A stretch of 64,000 nt of DNA from Nocardia otitidiscaviarum NBRC 14405. Lineage in GTDB: Bacteria > Actinomycetota > Actinomycetes > Mycobacteriales > Mycobacteriaceae. The DNA lies in assembly GCF_000308635.1 (NCBI RefSeq), contig NZ_BAGD01000022.1, positions 1 to 64,000 on the forward strand. Direction: 5' to 3'. Positions 8,670-19,519 of this stretch are shown in pieces; position 1 is the first letter of the stretch; every line of letters starts with the position of its first letter. The notes under the pieces are model-generated. The model was not told where the DNA came from. It was given only the letters and a program-made list of their open reading frames with translations, and did no database searches. The position numbers and the translations under genes were made by a program.

Positions 8670-9218
8670 GTGCACATCACCGCGAAAGTCGACTACGCGG
8701 TGCGAATACTCGTCGAAATCGCCCGGGCGCAATCGCAATCGGTGAAGGCCGACGTGATCGTGGCCGCCCAGGAGATCCCGCCGAAGGTGCTGGAGTCGGT
8801 GGTCGCCGAATTGCGCAAGGCCGGACTGGTCACCAGCCGCCGCGGTCCCGAGGGCGGCTACCGGCTGGCCCGGCCCGCCCGCGAGATCAGCGTGGCCGAT
8901 GTGATTCGCGCGGTGGAGGGGCCGCTGGCCTCGGTGCGCGGGCAGCGGCCAGAGGATGTGGTGTACCCCGGAGTGGCCGAGCCGTTGCAGCGGGTGTGGA
9001 TCGCGCTGCGGGTGAACATCCGCTCGGTGCTGGAGCGGGTGAGCATCGCCGATATCGGCAACGATCTGCTGCCGACCTTCCTGGATGAACTGCTGCGCGA
9101 TCCCGATGCCTGGACCCGGCGTCCGCGCCCGCTGGACACCGCCCCGCACGGGGAATGGCGCGACCCGGAGGCGGGCCCGCACGGCGAGTGGCGCGATCTG
9201 GACCGGCCGGATATCTGA
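8670..9218 (+). CDS. Rrf2-family regulator without cysteines
   Basis: A 182-residue Rrf2-type winged-helix protein; the DNA-binding part covers residues 1-80 (KVDYAVRILVEIA, then SRRGPEGGYRLARP as the wing). Members such as IscR, NsrR and RsrR bind an Fe-S cluster through cysteines around residues 90-110. This protein has no cysteine at all, so it must sense something else or act without a ligand. The C-terminus holds a short tandem repeat, PHGEWRDPE and PHGEWRDLD. The GTG start has AGGAG 6 nt upstream. It lies 36 nt after tetR and 102 nt before the ABC exporter genes, which it may control. Confidence 0.8.
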   Translation: MHITAKVDYAVRILVEIARAQSQSVKADVIVAAQEIPPKVLESVVAELRKAGLVTSRRGPEGGYRLARPAREISVADVIRAVEGPLASVRGQRPEDVVYPGVAEPLQRVWIALRVNIRSVLERVSIADIGNDLLPTFLDELLRDPDAWTRRPRPLDTAPHGEWRDPEAGPHGEWRDLDRPDI

Positions 9219-9320
9219 CCCGCCTGCGGAAGGCTTCGTTTCACTTTTCTCGGCGGCGGCGCGCTGCCCCCACAATTCCCGGGGACGGGTGCGCCGCATC
9301 GGGGGTAGCCTGCGAACATC

Positions 9321-11054
9321 ATGTTGATCAGACTTCTCCGCACCTTCCTGGCGCCCTACCGGTCACAGCTGGCCGGGGTCGTTGTGCTTCAGCTGATCTC
9401 GGTCCTCGCCATGCTCTACCTGCCCAGGCTCAACGCCGACATCATCGACTACGGCGTCACCCGGGGCGATATCGGCTACATCTGGAACACCGGCCTGTGG
9501 ATGCTGGCCGTGACCGGTGTGCAGATCGTGGCGCAGGCATCCTCGGTCTACCTGGGCGCGCAGGCCGCCATGGGCGCGGGACGCGATATGCGCGCGGCCC
9601 TGCTGCACCGCGTCGGCGGCTTCTCCGCGCGCGAGGTGGGCATGTTCGGCGCGCCCTCGCTGATCACCCGCAACACCAATGACGTGAACCAGGTGCAGCT
9701 GCTCATCCTGATGAGCGCCACCATCCTGGTGATGGCTCCGATCATGTGCGTGGGCGGCATCATCATGGCGCTGCGCGAGGATCTGGGCCTGTCCTGGCTG
9801 CTGCTCATCGCGGTGCCCGCGCTGGGGTTGTCGATGGCCTTCATCATCACCCGCATGGTGCCCGGCTTCCGGCGCATGCAGGAGCGCATCGACGCGGTGA
9901 ACCGGGTGCTGCGCGAGCAGATCACCGGTATCCGCGTGGTGCGGGCCTTCGTGCGGGAGCGGCAGGAGACTTGGCGCTTCGGCGTCGCCAACTCCGAGCT
10001 GACCGAACAGGCGCTGTACGTCGGCCGCTATATGGCGCTGATGTTCCCGCTGGTCATGCTGATCTCCAATGTGACCGCGGTGGGCGTGATCTGGTTCGGC
10101 GGCCACCATGTGGACGCCGGGACCATGCAGATCGGTTCGCTCACCGCCATGCTGTCCTACATCATGCAGATCCTGACGGCGGTCATGATGGCCTCCTTCC
10201 TGGCCATGATGGCCCCGCGCGCCGCGGTGTCGGGCGAGCGCATCGGGGCGGTGCTGGACACCGAATCCTCGGTGCTGCCGCCGCCGCTGCCGCGGCCGTT
10301 CGAATCCGATCCGGGTTCGGTGGATTTCGCCTTCGCCGAATTCAAGTTCCCGGGCGCGGAGAAGGCGGTGCTGCGGGCCATCCGGTTCCGGGTGGATCCC
10401 GGCACCACCACCGCGGTGGTGGGCTCGACCGGCTCCGGCAAGACCACGCTGATCAATCTGATTCCGCGGCTCATCGACGTCACCGACGGGGCGGTCTACG
10501 TGGGCGGCACCGATGTGCGGCATATCGACCTGGAGCAGTTGCGCGCGCAGATCGGCCTGGTGCCGCAGAAGGCGTACCTGTTCTCCGGGACGATCGCGTC
10601 GAATCTGCGCTACGGCAAGCCCGACGCCACCGACGCCGAACTGTGGCATGCCCTGGAGATCGCGCAGGCGGCCGACTTCGTGCGGGATATGCCGCAGGGC
10701 CTGGAAACGCCGGTGGCACAGGGCGGTACGACGGTGTCGGGCGGCCAGCGCCAGCGCCTCGCCATCGCCCGCGCCCTGGTGCGCAAACCGCGCATCTACC
10801 TGTTCGACGACTGCTTCTCGGCCCTGGACGTGGCCACCGACGCCCGGGTCCGCGAGGCGCTGCGGCCGGAGACCGCGAACGCCGCGGTGATCACCGTGGC
10901 GCAACGGATCTCGACCGTGCGCGAGGCCGACCAGATCGTGGTGCTGGAGGACGGCGCGATCGTCGGCCTCGGCACCCACGACCGACTGCTGCGCGACTGC
11001 ACCGAATACCGCGAGATCGTGGAATCGCAGCTGAGCCCGGAGGAGGCGCGATGA
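9321..11054 (+). CDS. ABC exporter half-transporter with degenerate catalytic site
   Basis: A 577-residue fused membrane-ATPase protein, first half of a heterodimeric exporter. Six transmembrane helices fill residues 15-300. The ATPase domain has Walker A GSTGSGKTT near residue 369, a full signature VSGGQRQRL near 471 and Walker B YLFDDCFSALD near 492. The residue after the Walker B aspartate is Asp, not the catalytic Glu, so its own site is degenerate, as in many heterodimeric exporters. A second half-transporter follows. The pair resembles mycobacterial Rv1273c/Rv1272c. TAGCCT lies 9 nt before the ATG and there is no clear ribosome site. Confidence 0.9.
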   Translation: MLIRLLRTFLAPYRSQLAGVVVLQLISVLAMLYLPRLNADIIDYGVTRGDIGYIWNTGLWMLAVTGVQIVAQASSVYLGAQAAMGAGRDMRAALLHRVGGFSAREVGMFGAPSLITRNTNDVNQVQLLILMSATILVMAPIMCVGGIIMALREDLGLSWLLLIAVPALGLSMAFIITRMVPGFRRMQERIDAVNRVLREQITGIRVVRAFVRERQETWRFGVANSELTEQALYVGRYMALMFPLVMLISNVTAVGVIWFGGHHVDAGTMQIGSLTAMLSYIMQILTAVMMASFLAMMAPRAAVSGERIGAVLDTESSVLPPPLPRPFESDPGSVDFAFAEFKFPGAEKAVLRAIRFRVDPGTTTAVVGSTGSGKTTLINLIPRLIDVTDGAVYVGGTDVRHIDLEQLRAQIGLVPQKAYLFSGTIASNLRYGKPDATDAELWHALEIAQAADFVRDMPQGLETPVAQGGTTVSGGQRQRLAIARALVRKPRIYLFDDCFSALDVATDARVREALRPETANAAVITVAQRISTVREADQIVVLEDGAIVGLGTHDRLLRDCTEYREIVESQLSPEEAR

Positions 11055-11125
11055 GACACACTGGGCGGAGCCTCTCGTCGTGCCGACCGGGTGCGGGTGT
11101 CCCGCGGGGAAGGGCGGCGAAGTGA
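11051..11125 (+). CDS. 24-residue ORF linking the two ABC genes
   Basis: A 24-codon frame whose ATG overlaps the stop of the first ABC gene (ATGA) and whose TGA overlaps a GTG start of the second (GTGA). AGGAGG sits 3-8 nt before its ATG. The peptide is Arg/Gly-rich (begins MRHTGRSLSS) with no recognisable domain. It may be real or may only keep ribosomes moving from one ABC gene to the next. The chain of two stop/start overlaps is the main evidence. Confidence 0.4.
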   Translation: MRHTGRSLSSCRPGAGVPRGRAAK

Positions 11126-13083
11126 GGCCGGGGGCACCGAATCCGGGCGCTCCGGACGCGAAAGCCAAATCGTTCGGTCCGTCGCTGAAGCGGCTGCTGC
11201 GGCGGCTCGCGCCCGAACGGTCCTCGCTCACAGTAATTTTCGTGCTCGCGGTGGTCTCGGTGGTGCTGAACACCCTGGGGCCGCAGATCCTGGGCAAGGC
11301 CACCAACCTCATCTTCGACGGTGTGGTGGGCAAACAGCTTCCGGCCGGACAGTCCAAGGAGCAGGTGGTCGAGCAGCTGCGCGCCAGCGGTGACACCACC
11401 TTCGCCGACATGCTCTCCGGCATGGACGTGGTTCCCGGTGTGGGCGTGGACTTCTCGGCCGTCGGCATGGTCCTCACCGGGGTGCTGCTGCTGTTCATCG
11501 GCGCGTCGCTGTTCGGCTGGCTCCAGTCGTACCTGCTCAATATCGTCATCAACCGCACCGTGAAGCGGTTGCGCGGCGATATCGAGGCCAAGATCCACCG
11601 GCTGCCGCTGCGCTACTTCGACCAGCTGCCGCGCGGTGATCTGCTCTCGCGCGTCACCAATGACGTCGACAATGTGTCACAGACGTTGCAGCAGACCATG
11701 AGTCAGCTGGTCACCTCCACGCTGACGGTGATCGGCGTGCTGTTCATGATGTTCTGGATCTCGCCGCTGCTGGCGCTGATCGCGCTGTTGACGGTGCCGC
11801 TGGCGGTCATCGTGACCGCCCAGATCGCCAAGCGCTCCAAACCGCACTTCGTGGACCAGTGGAAGTACACCGGCCAGGTCAACGCCCAGGTCGAGGAGGC
11901 CTTCACCGGCCACGAGATCGTCACCGCCTTCGGCCGCGGCCGCGAGGTCGGCGCGGAGTTCGACAAGACCAACGCCAAGCTCTACCACGCCGCGTTCCGG
12001 TCGCAGTTCATCTCCGGCCTGATCATGCCCGCCATCATGTTCCTGGGGAACCTGAACTACGTGCTCATCGCCGTGGTGGGCGGTCTGCGCGTGGCCTCGG
12101 GCAATCTGTCGCTGGGCGAGGTGCAGGCGTTCATCCAGTACTCGCGCGGTTTCACCCAGCCGCTCACCCAGATCGGCTCCATGATCAATCTGTTGCAGTC
12201 GGGTGTGGCGTCGGCCGAGCGCATCTTCGAGATCCTGGACGCCGAGGAGCAGGTGCCCGATCCCGAGGTGGAGGATTCGCGGCCGGTGGACCGCGGCCGG
12301 GTGGCCTTCGAGGAGGTGTCGTTCCGCTACGAGCCCGACACCCCCGTCATCGAGGAGCTGTCCCTGATCGCCGAACCCGGCCACGTGGTGGCCATCGTCG
12401 GCCCGACCGGTGCGGGCAAGACCACGCTGGTGAACCTGCTCATGCGCTTCTACGAGCTGGACGCGGGCGCGATCACCGTCGATGGTGTGGACATCACCCG
12501 CATCACCCGCGACCACCTGCGCGAACGCATCGGCATGGTGTTGCAGGACACCTGGCTGTTCGGCGGCACGATCCGGGAGAACATCGCCTACGGCAATCCG
12601 AAGGCGTCCGAGGACGAGATTCTGGAGGCGGCGCGCGCGGCCTACGTGGACCGCTTCGTGCATGCGCTGCCGCACGGTTACGACACGGTCATCGACGAGG
12701 AGGGCTCCGGCGTCTCGGCGGGTGAGAAGCAGCTCATCACCATCGCCCGCGCCTTCCTGGCCAAACCGTCCATCCTCATCCTGGACGAGGCCACCAGCTC
12801 GGTGGACACCCGCACCGAACTGCTGGTGCAGCAGGCCATGGCGGCGCTGCGCCGGGATCGCACGAGCTTCGTCATCGCGCACCGACTGTCCACCATTCGC
12901 GATGCGGACCAGATCGTGGTCATGGAGCAGGGCCGGATCGTCGAAATCGGCACCCACGAACGCCTGCTCGCCGCCCGTGGCGCGTACTACCGGCTCTACA
13001 ACGCCCAGTTCGCCGCCGCCATCACCGACGAAGGCGGTGCGGACGAGCCGGACGCGGACGCGGTACCGCTGGCGAAGACCTGA
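11122..13083 (+). CDS. ABC exporter half-transporter with consensus catalytic site
   Basis: A 653-residue partner of the preceding half-transporter. Six transmembrane helices lie between residues 35 and 350, with a long extracytoplasmic insertion after helix 1. The ATPase domain has Walker A GPTGAGKTT near residue 426 and Walker B LILDEATSSVD near 550 with the catalytic glutamate. Its signature is altered, VSAGEKQL instead of LSGGQ. Thus the good Walker set faces the good signature of the partner, forming one active and one degenerate site. The GTG at 11122 overlaps the stop of the 24-residue ORF; a GTG 14 codons upstream is also possible. Confidence 0.88.
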   Translation: MRPGAPNPGAPDAKAKSFGPSLKRLLRRLAPERSSLTVIFVLAVVSVVLNTLGPQILGKATNLIFDGVVGKQLPAGQSKEQVVEQLRASGDTTFADMLSGMDVVPGVGVDFSAVGMVLTGVLLLFIGASLFGWLQSYLLNIVINRTVKRLRGDIEAKIHRLPLRYFDQLPRGDLLSRVTNDVDNVSQTLQQTMSQLVTSTLTVIGVLFMMFWISPLLALIALLTVPLAVIVTAQIAKRSKPHFVDQWKYTGQVNAQVEEAFTGHEIVTAFGRGREVGAEFDKTNAKLYHAAFRSQFISGLIMPAIMFLGNLNYVLIAVVGGLRVASGNLSLGEVQAFIQYSRGFTQPLTQIGSMINLLQSGVASAERIFEILDAEEQVPDPEVEDSRPVDRGRVAFEEVSFRYEPDTPVIEELSLIAEPGHVVAIVGPTGAGKTTLVNLLMRFYELDAGAITVDGVDITRITRDHLRERIGMVLQDTWLFGGTIRENIAYGNPKASEDEILEAARAAYVDRFVHALPHGYDTVIDEEGSGVSAGEKQLITIARAFLAKPSILILDEATSSVDTRTELLVQQAMAALRRDRTSFVIAHRLSTIRDADQIVVMEQGRIVEIGTHERLLAARGAYYRLYNAQFAAAITDEGGADEPDADAVPLAKT

Positions 13084-13161
13084 CGTGCGAATTTCGGTGC
13101 CGTAGCTTGCCGTGCCACGTGCTGTCGCACTGGCGCGCGCGGCCCCGCCCTGCTTTACTCG

Positions 13162-13178
13162 CTAGAGTATCGCTCTAG
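13162..13178. promoter_or_regulatory. perfect dyad upstream of the saccharopine-dehydrogenase-like gene
   Basis: CTAGAG-TATCG-CTCTAG, a perfect 6-bp inverted repeat with 5-nt spacer, ends 13 nt before the start codon at 13192. Its position over the presumed promoter suggests a repressor site. No regulator gene adjoins it. Confidence 0.5.
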
Positions 13179-13191
13179 TGAAAGGGGTGTC

Positions 13192-15473
<2,282 letters not shown>

Positions 15474-15480
15474 TCTCGGC

Positions 15481-15510
15481 CGGGTGTGGGAGCCGGAGCC
15501 CCCACACCCG
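15481..15510. terminator. hairpin between convergent tgt and transporter genes
   Basis: A perfect 10-bp stem CGGGTGTGGG/CCCACACCCG with a 10-nt loop. It has no T-tract, so it is a probable bidirectional terminator. Confidence 0.6.
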
Positions 15511-15516
15511 TCGCGG

Positions 15517-16287
15517 TCAGCTCGCGAGCGCCGATTCCGCGCGCGGCGCGTAGGACGGCTCGTGCCGCTTCAGGTACCCGATCACCCAGTAGGTGAGGGG
15601 CAGCACGATGACCTCCGCCAGGGTCTTCCACAGGAACCCGACGATCACGTAGTTGATGAACGAGCCCCACGTGCTGATGCCGATGGCCGTCGCCGCGATG
15701 GAGCAGAAGATCAATGTGTCACCGAATTCGCCGACCACGGTGGAGCCGAGCAGTCGCGCCCACAGGTGCTTCTCCTTGGTCTTCTCCTTGATCGCGACCA
15801 GCGTGGCCGAGTTCAGCATCTCGCCCACGAAGTATCCGGCCAGTCCGGCCAGCACCAGTTGCGGCGTGGTGCCGAGCACACTGCGGAAGGCTTCCTGGTT
15901 CTCGTAGAACCCGGCCGGGGGCAGCTCGATGGCGATCTTGAACGCCACCACCATCAGCAGCAGGATGCCGAAGCCGTAGTAGATGGCCCGCCGCGCGGCC
16001 TTGAAGCCGTACACCTCGCTGAGCACGTCGCCGATGATGTAGGCGAGCGGGAAGAGGAACCACGCGCCGTCGGTGGTGATCGGGAGGAGTTCGATCGGCC
16101 CGAGGCTGAGCGAGTGGTCGGAGAGGAACTGCACGCCCTTGGTGGCGCAGATGTTCGAAATGATCAGAACTGCCGTGAACAGTGCCACGACCGGTGTGTA
16201 GTAGCCCCCCGCCGCCTTCGCGAATGCCGCGTGTTCGGTGGCGGGGCGTCCAGGTCCGACCGTCTCGGCCGGTAATGCATCACTCAC
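15517..16287 (-). CDS. queuosine precursor transporter, YhhQ (DUF165/VUT) family
   Basis: A 256-residue membrane protein with about six transmembrane helices, of the YhhQ family that imports 7-deazaguanine precursors such as preQ0 and preQ1. Family features include SNICATKG in the first helix, YIIGDVLSEVYGFKAAR and the segment GEFGDTLIF. It is convergent with tgt, its functional partner. The GTG at 16287 is chosen because the mature family start (acidic N-terminus, then first helix) fits and TATCCT lies 9 nt upstream; frames further upstream are antisense filler. Which base is carried (preQ0, preQ1 or queuine) cannot be told. Confidence 0.88.
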   Translation of the reverse strand: MSDALPAETVGPGRPATEHAAFAKAAGGYYTPVVALFTAVLIISNICATKGVQFLSDHSLSLGPIELLPITTDGAWFLFPLAYIIGDVLSEVYGFKAARRAIYYGFGILLLMVVAFKIAIELPPAGFYENQEAFRSVLGTTPQLVLAGLAGYFVGEMLNSATLVAIKEKTKEKHLWARLLGSTVVGEFGDTLIFCSIAATAIGISTWGSFINYVIVGFLWKTLAEVIVLPLTYWVIGYLKRHEPSYAPRAESALAS

Positions 16288-16324
16288 GAAGTGAACAGGA
16301 TACCGGTCACTGCCATCGGTGGAA

Positions 16325-16336
16325 TAGGCTGGGCAA
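16325..16336 (+). promoter_or_regulatory. leaderless-type -10 element of the DUF4190 gene
   Basis: TAGGCT, then 6 nt, then ATG at 16337, with no Shine-Dalgarno. The promoter is back-to-back with that of the transporter gene. Confidence 0.5.
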
Positions 16337-16918
16337 ATGACGAATAGCGGTGACTCCGACGAGTGGTGGAAGCAGTACGGGGGTGAGGGCGTCACGCCCG
16401 ATTCGTCTTCCTCGCCGTCGGTGCCGCAGCCCCCGGTCGCCGGTTATTCCTCGGCACCGCAGTACCAGGCTCCGCCGATGACGCCGCCGCCCCAGCAGCA
16501 GTATCCGAATTACCCGCCGCCGCAGGCGAATCCGAGCACGCCCGGATACCCGCAGCCTACTCCCGCACCCGCCCCCGGGCCGCCGTACGGCTATCAGTCC
16601 GGTGGGCAGGCACAACCGGGTTATCCCCAGGGCGGCTACGCGCCGTACGGGTACGCGCCCCAGCGGAGCACCAACGGCATGGCGATCGCGTCGCTGGTGG
16701 TGTCGATCCTGGGCTTGACGACCCTGTTCTTCTGCTTCCTGCCGATCGGATCGCTGGTCGGCCTGATTCTGGGCGTGGCCGCGCTCAACCAGGTGAAACA
16801 GTCACAGCAGGAGGGCCGCGGCCTGGCCCTGGGCGGCATCTGGGTCGGTGCGGCCGGACTGGCGCTGGGTGTGCTGGCGTGGATCTTCATCGGAGCGGCG
16901 GTCATCTCCGGCTCCTAG
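16337..16918 (+). CDS. DUF4190 membrane protein with Pro/Gln/Tyr-rich N-terminus
   Basis: A 193-residue protein. Residues 1-110 are disordered and rich in Pro, Gln, Tyr and Gly (for example PPPQQQYPNYPPP). Residues 115-190 form the DUF4190 module with two hydrophobic hairpins (ASLVVSILGLTTLFFCFLPIG and a C-terminal helix). Function is unknown; such proteins are abundant in actinobacteria. It faces the RDD-family gene across a strong hairpin, and both share the same type of disordered tail. Confidence 0.75.
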   Translation: MTNSGDSDEWWKQYGGEGVTPDSSSSPSVPQPPVAGYSSAPQYQAPPMTPPPQQQYPNYPPPQANPSTPGYPQPTPAPAPGPPYGYQSGGQAQPGYPQGGYAPYGYAPQRSTNGMAIASLVVSILGLTTLFFCFLPIGSLVGLILGVAALNQVKQSQQEGRGLALGGIWVGAAGLALGVLAWIFIGAAVISGS

Positions 16919-16936
16919 CCCGGCCCCGGACGGACG

Positions 16937-16974
16937 AGAGCGGGGGCGCATCCGACCGGATGTGCCCCCGCTCT
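16937..16974. terminator. bidirectional hairpin between DUF4190 and RDD genes
   Basis: An 18-bp stem with a single G-U type mismatch (AGAGCGGGGG.../...CCCCCGCTCT) and a 2-nt loop. It lacks a T-tract but lies exactly between convergent stops. Confidence 0.7.
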
Positions 16975-16999
16975 GGTGCTGTCGCCAGCTCTCGACGGT

Positions 17000-17734
17000 T
17001 CAGCTCTTGACGACCTGGGTGCCGCCCGCGAACTTGTCGTGCCAGCCCTGCTTGTTCGGGTCCTGCTCGATGGTGACCGCGATGTAGATCCACAGGCCGA
17101 TCGAGATGAGCAAGCCCAGGCAGGGGATGATATTGGCCAGGACGAACAGGTTGCGCTTGGCCGAGGTCGCCGGATCCAGGGTGCCGCCGCCGGGGGCGAG
17201 CACGCGCATGCCGAGCAACTTCTTGCCGAGGGTCTGGCCGCCCTGCTGGGTCTCCATGAAGACGAAGTAGCCGAACAGCAGCGCCGGGGTCAGGACCGAC
17301 CACAGCGTGCCGAGCGTGCTGGAGCTGGAGTTGAGCACCCAGCCGATGATGCCCGCGGGGATGCCGACGATCAGGCCGTCGATGATGCGCGCTCCGAGGC
17401 GGGGCCACAGCTCACCGGGGGCCGTGCCGCCGAACCCGCCACCGAATCCCGGTGCGCCGTAACCGGGCTGCTGCCCGTACTGCGGCGGCTGGCCATACGG
17501 CTGCTGCTGCCCGTAGGGGTCCGGCTGCTGCCCGTACTGCGGCTGCTGGCCGTAGGGATCGGACGGCTGCTGTCCGTACTGCGGCGGCTGCTGGTTGTAG
17601 GGGTCGGACTGGCCGTAGGGCTGCTGCTGACCGTACTGTGGCTGGCCCTGGCCGTGGGGCTGGCCGCCGGGGTTCTGCCCGTACGGGTCGCCGCCCTGCG
17701 GATACTGATTGGGGTCGTACCCACCGCTCGTCAT
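17000..17734 (-). CDS. RDD-family membrane protein with repetitive Gln/Tyr/Pro/Gly tail
   Basis: A 244-residue protein. Residues 1-100 are low-complexity, built of repeats such as QYGQQP and DPYGQQ. The C-terminal RDD domain begins LWPRLGARIIDGLIVG, whose Arg and Asp give the domain its name, and has three transmembrane segments, with TLGKKLLGMRV between the second and third. Function is unknown. The ATG at 17734 starts the repeat region and is preceded by GAGGACGGCGAG; longer frames upstream are not needed. It is convergent with the DUF4190 gene. Confidence 0.8.
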   Translation of the reverse strand: MTSGGYDPNQYPQGGDPYGQNPGGQPHGQGQPQYGQQQPYGQSDPYNQQPPQYGQQPSDPYGQQPQYGQQPDPYGQQQPYGQPPQYGQQPGYGAPGFGGGFGGTAPGELWPRLGARIIDGLIVGIPAGIIGWVLNSSSSTLGTLWSVLTPALLFGYFVFMETQQGGQTLGKKLLGMRVLAPGGGTLDPATSAKRNLFVLANIIPCLGLLISIGLWIYIAVTIEQDPNKQGWHDKFAGGTQVVKS

Positions 17735-17787
17735 TGTCTCGCCGTCCTCATGTGAAGTTTCGTCCGGTGTGGTGTCGAATCCGTACG

Positions 17788-18741
17788 TTACGGACCTGGA
17801 CTGCTCGCAACAAGCCAATCCGGATCGAGTGTCCACGGTTCGCGCGGCAGGTCCGCCGGGCGGAAACGGGGCAGCAACTCGGCCGGGCTGTGCGCCGCGT
17901 AGCCGAGCGACCGGGCCAGGTATCCCACCACCTCGTCGACGGTTTCGCCCCGGTCGAGCCGGTCACCGAGGGTGACCGCGCCGTCGCGTTTGGCCAGCCG
18001 CTGCCCGGCCTGATTCAGCACCAGTGGCACATGGGCGTACTGCGGCACGGACAGGCCGAGCAGGGTCGCCAGATACGCCTGCCGGGGTGTGGAGGGCAGC
18101 AGGTCGTCACCGCGCACTACCTGGTCGACGCCCTGCTCGGCATCGTCCACCACCACGGCCAGGTTGTAGGCCGGGATACCGTCGCCGCGTCGCAGTACCA
18201 GATCGTCCACCGCGCCGCGGTAGGAGCCGTGCAGTTCGTCGGTGATCTCGAATTCGTGGACCTCGGCGCGCAAGCGGAGCGCGGCGGGCCGACCCGCGGC
18301 CCGGCGTTCGGCGCGCTGTCGAGCGGTCAGATCGCGGCAGGTGCCCGGGTACGCGCCCATCGGGCCGTGTGGTGCGGTGGCCGCCTGCTGGATCTCCCGG
18401 CGCGTGCAGAAGCATTCGTAGGTGAGCCCGGCATCGGTGAGCCGGGCGATGGCCGCCTCGTAGTGCGGTATCCGCTCGGACTGCCGCACCACCGGCGGAT
18501 CCCACTCCAGCCCGATGGCCGCCAGGTCCGCGAGCTGCCGTTCGGCGGCTCCGGGCCGCACCCGGTCCAGGTCCTCGACGCGCATGAGGAAGCCGCGCCC
18601 GGTGGAGCGGGCGAACAGCCAGGCCAGCAGGGCGGTGCGCAGATTCCCCAGGTGCAGATCGCCCGAGGGGCTGGGCGCGAACCGGCCGTTGCCCACGGTG
18701 GTGGCCGGGTGCGGGGCGGGCGCGGTCTGGTCGGTGGACAC
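17788..18741 (-). CDS. gluQ: glutamyl-Q tRNA(Asp) synthetase
   Basis: Attaches glutamate to the queuosine of tRNA(Asp). The 317-residue protein is a truncated glutamyl-tRNA synthetase: the catalytic Rossmann domain is present, the anticodon-binding half is absent. The HIGH-like motif is HLGN (30-33) after FAPSPSGD, and the KMSKS-like motif is LAKRDGA. The zinc site of this family is seen as Cys110-x-Cys112, Tyr131 and Cys135. The GTG at 18741 avoids overlap with the upstream DUF309 gene and has TAGCAT 8 nt before it; an ATG at 18768 would give 326 residues. It belongs functionally with tgt and the transporter nearby. Confidence 0.92.
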   Translation of the reverse strand: MSTDQTAPAPHPATTVGNGRFAPSPSGDLHLGNLRTALLAWLFARSTGRGFLMRVEDLDRVRPGAAERQLADLAAIGLEWDPPVVRQSERIPHYEAAIARLTDAGLTYECFCTRREIQQAATAPHGPMGAYPGTCRDLTARQRAERRAAGRPAALRLRAEVHEFEITDELHGSYRGAVDDLVLRRGDGIPAYNLAVVVDDAEQGVDQVVRGDDLLPSTPRQAYLATLLGLSVPQYAHVPLVLNQAGQRLAKRDGAVTLGDRLDRGETVDEVVGYLARSLGYAAHSPAELLPRFRPADLPREPWTLDPDWLVASSPGP

Positions 18742-18752
18742 GTCCGTCCATG

Positions 18753-19280
18753 CTAATCGCGGCGACATCCGCCCGGTGGCAGCGTCAGCCGCACCCGCAA
18801 CCTCTCCTCGGCGATGGGTGTATCGGTGTCGAAGGTTGCGAGGAGCTCCTTCGCACGGGCGACGAGTCCGGCGCTGTCGATACCGTACGGCGGTGGTCCG
18901 AAGGCCGTGAGGCGGTGCACGGCGCGCTCGAGGAGGGTGCGCGCACCCTTCCGATTCCCCCGCTGAATGTGGGTCAGGCCAACGGCATACTGGGCCAATC
19001 CCTGCCACAGCATCCTTTCGGCGAACGGCCCGTTCTTCCACGCGGCCTCCAGGACCTCATGGGCGTTGAAGGCGAGTCCCGCATCGAGGAGTTGCTGGGC
19101 GTACTCGAGCGTTTCCGCGGGTGGGAGTTCGAGATCGTCCGGTATGCGAGGTACGCCGACACTGCCCATGGGCAGCGGGCGGCCAAAACGATCACGGGGA
19201 CGCGCATTCCGCGCACGTCCGCTCTCGTCACGGTCCCGGGAGTCGTCGGCATGCGGTGCATCGGCCATGGCCTCCATCAT
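18753..19280 (-). CDS. DUF309 domain protein
   Basis: A protein of up to 175 residues with the helical DUF309 core (residues 55-120), including FNAHEVLEAAWKNGP and LWQGLAQYAVGLTHIQRGN. Function is unknown. Three candidate starts lie close together (ATG at 19280, 19277 and 19268), none with a clear ribosome site at normal spacing. It is directly upstream of gluQ, 11 nt from its preferred start, so the two probably form an operon. The N-terminal 45 residues are charged and likely disordered. Confidence 0.75.
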   Translation of the reverse strand: MMEAMADAPHADDSRDRDESGRARNARPRDRFGRPLPMGSVGVPRIPDDLELPPAETLEYAQQLLDAGLAFNAHEVLEAAWKNGPFAERMLWQGLAQYAVGLTHIQRGNRKGARTLLERAVHRLTAFGPPPYGIDSAGLVARAKELLATFDTDTPIAEERLRVRLTLPPGGCRRD

Positions 19281-19519
19281 CCCGGATGTGCGCGACAGCG
19301 GCGGCGGTCCGGTTCGCCACCCGGATGCGCACACCCACCCGCAATAAATATGCGCCACCCGATATTCGCCCGTTTAGGCATTCTGCAATTATTTGGCAAA
19401 TAGTTTGCCAGCAAACTTTGCCACGCATTCGCTGGTTGAATTCGAAAGAATGCGATCTCCTGTTGACGAACCCTGCTACTGTTTAGCCCGGGAATGGTCA
19501 TCGGGGGAGCATTCCCATC
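19281..19519. other. AT-richer intergenic region with promoters
   Basis: No gene is seen. The region has lower GC than its surroundings and holds overlapping TTTG/CAAA dyads (19394-19417). TTGACG occurs at 19463 and TACTGT at 19478, at a spacing too short to be a standard pair. It carries the promoter of the DUF397 gene and the start of the DUF309-gluQ unit. Confidence 0.5.
19394..19417. promoter_or_regulatory. overlapping GCAAAC/GTTTGC dyads upstream of the DUF397 gene
   Basis: TGGCAAA-TAG-TTTGCCA (19394-19410) overlaps AGTTTGC-CA-GCAAACT (19402-19417), both perfect. A related dyad lies upstream of the XRE/DUF5753 operon at 30006-30028. It is a likely operator. Confidence 0.55.

Noticed and set aside
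9363..11591. A 742-codon minus-strand frame over the ABC genes
   Set aside because: Shadow of two well-supported ABC half-transporters.
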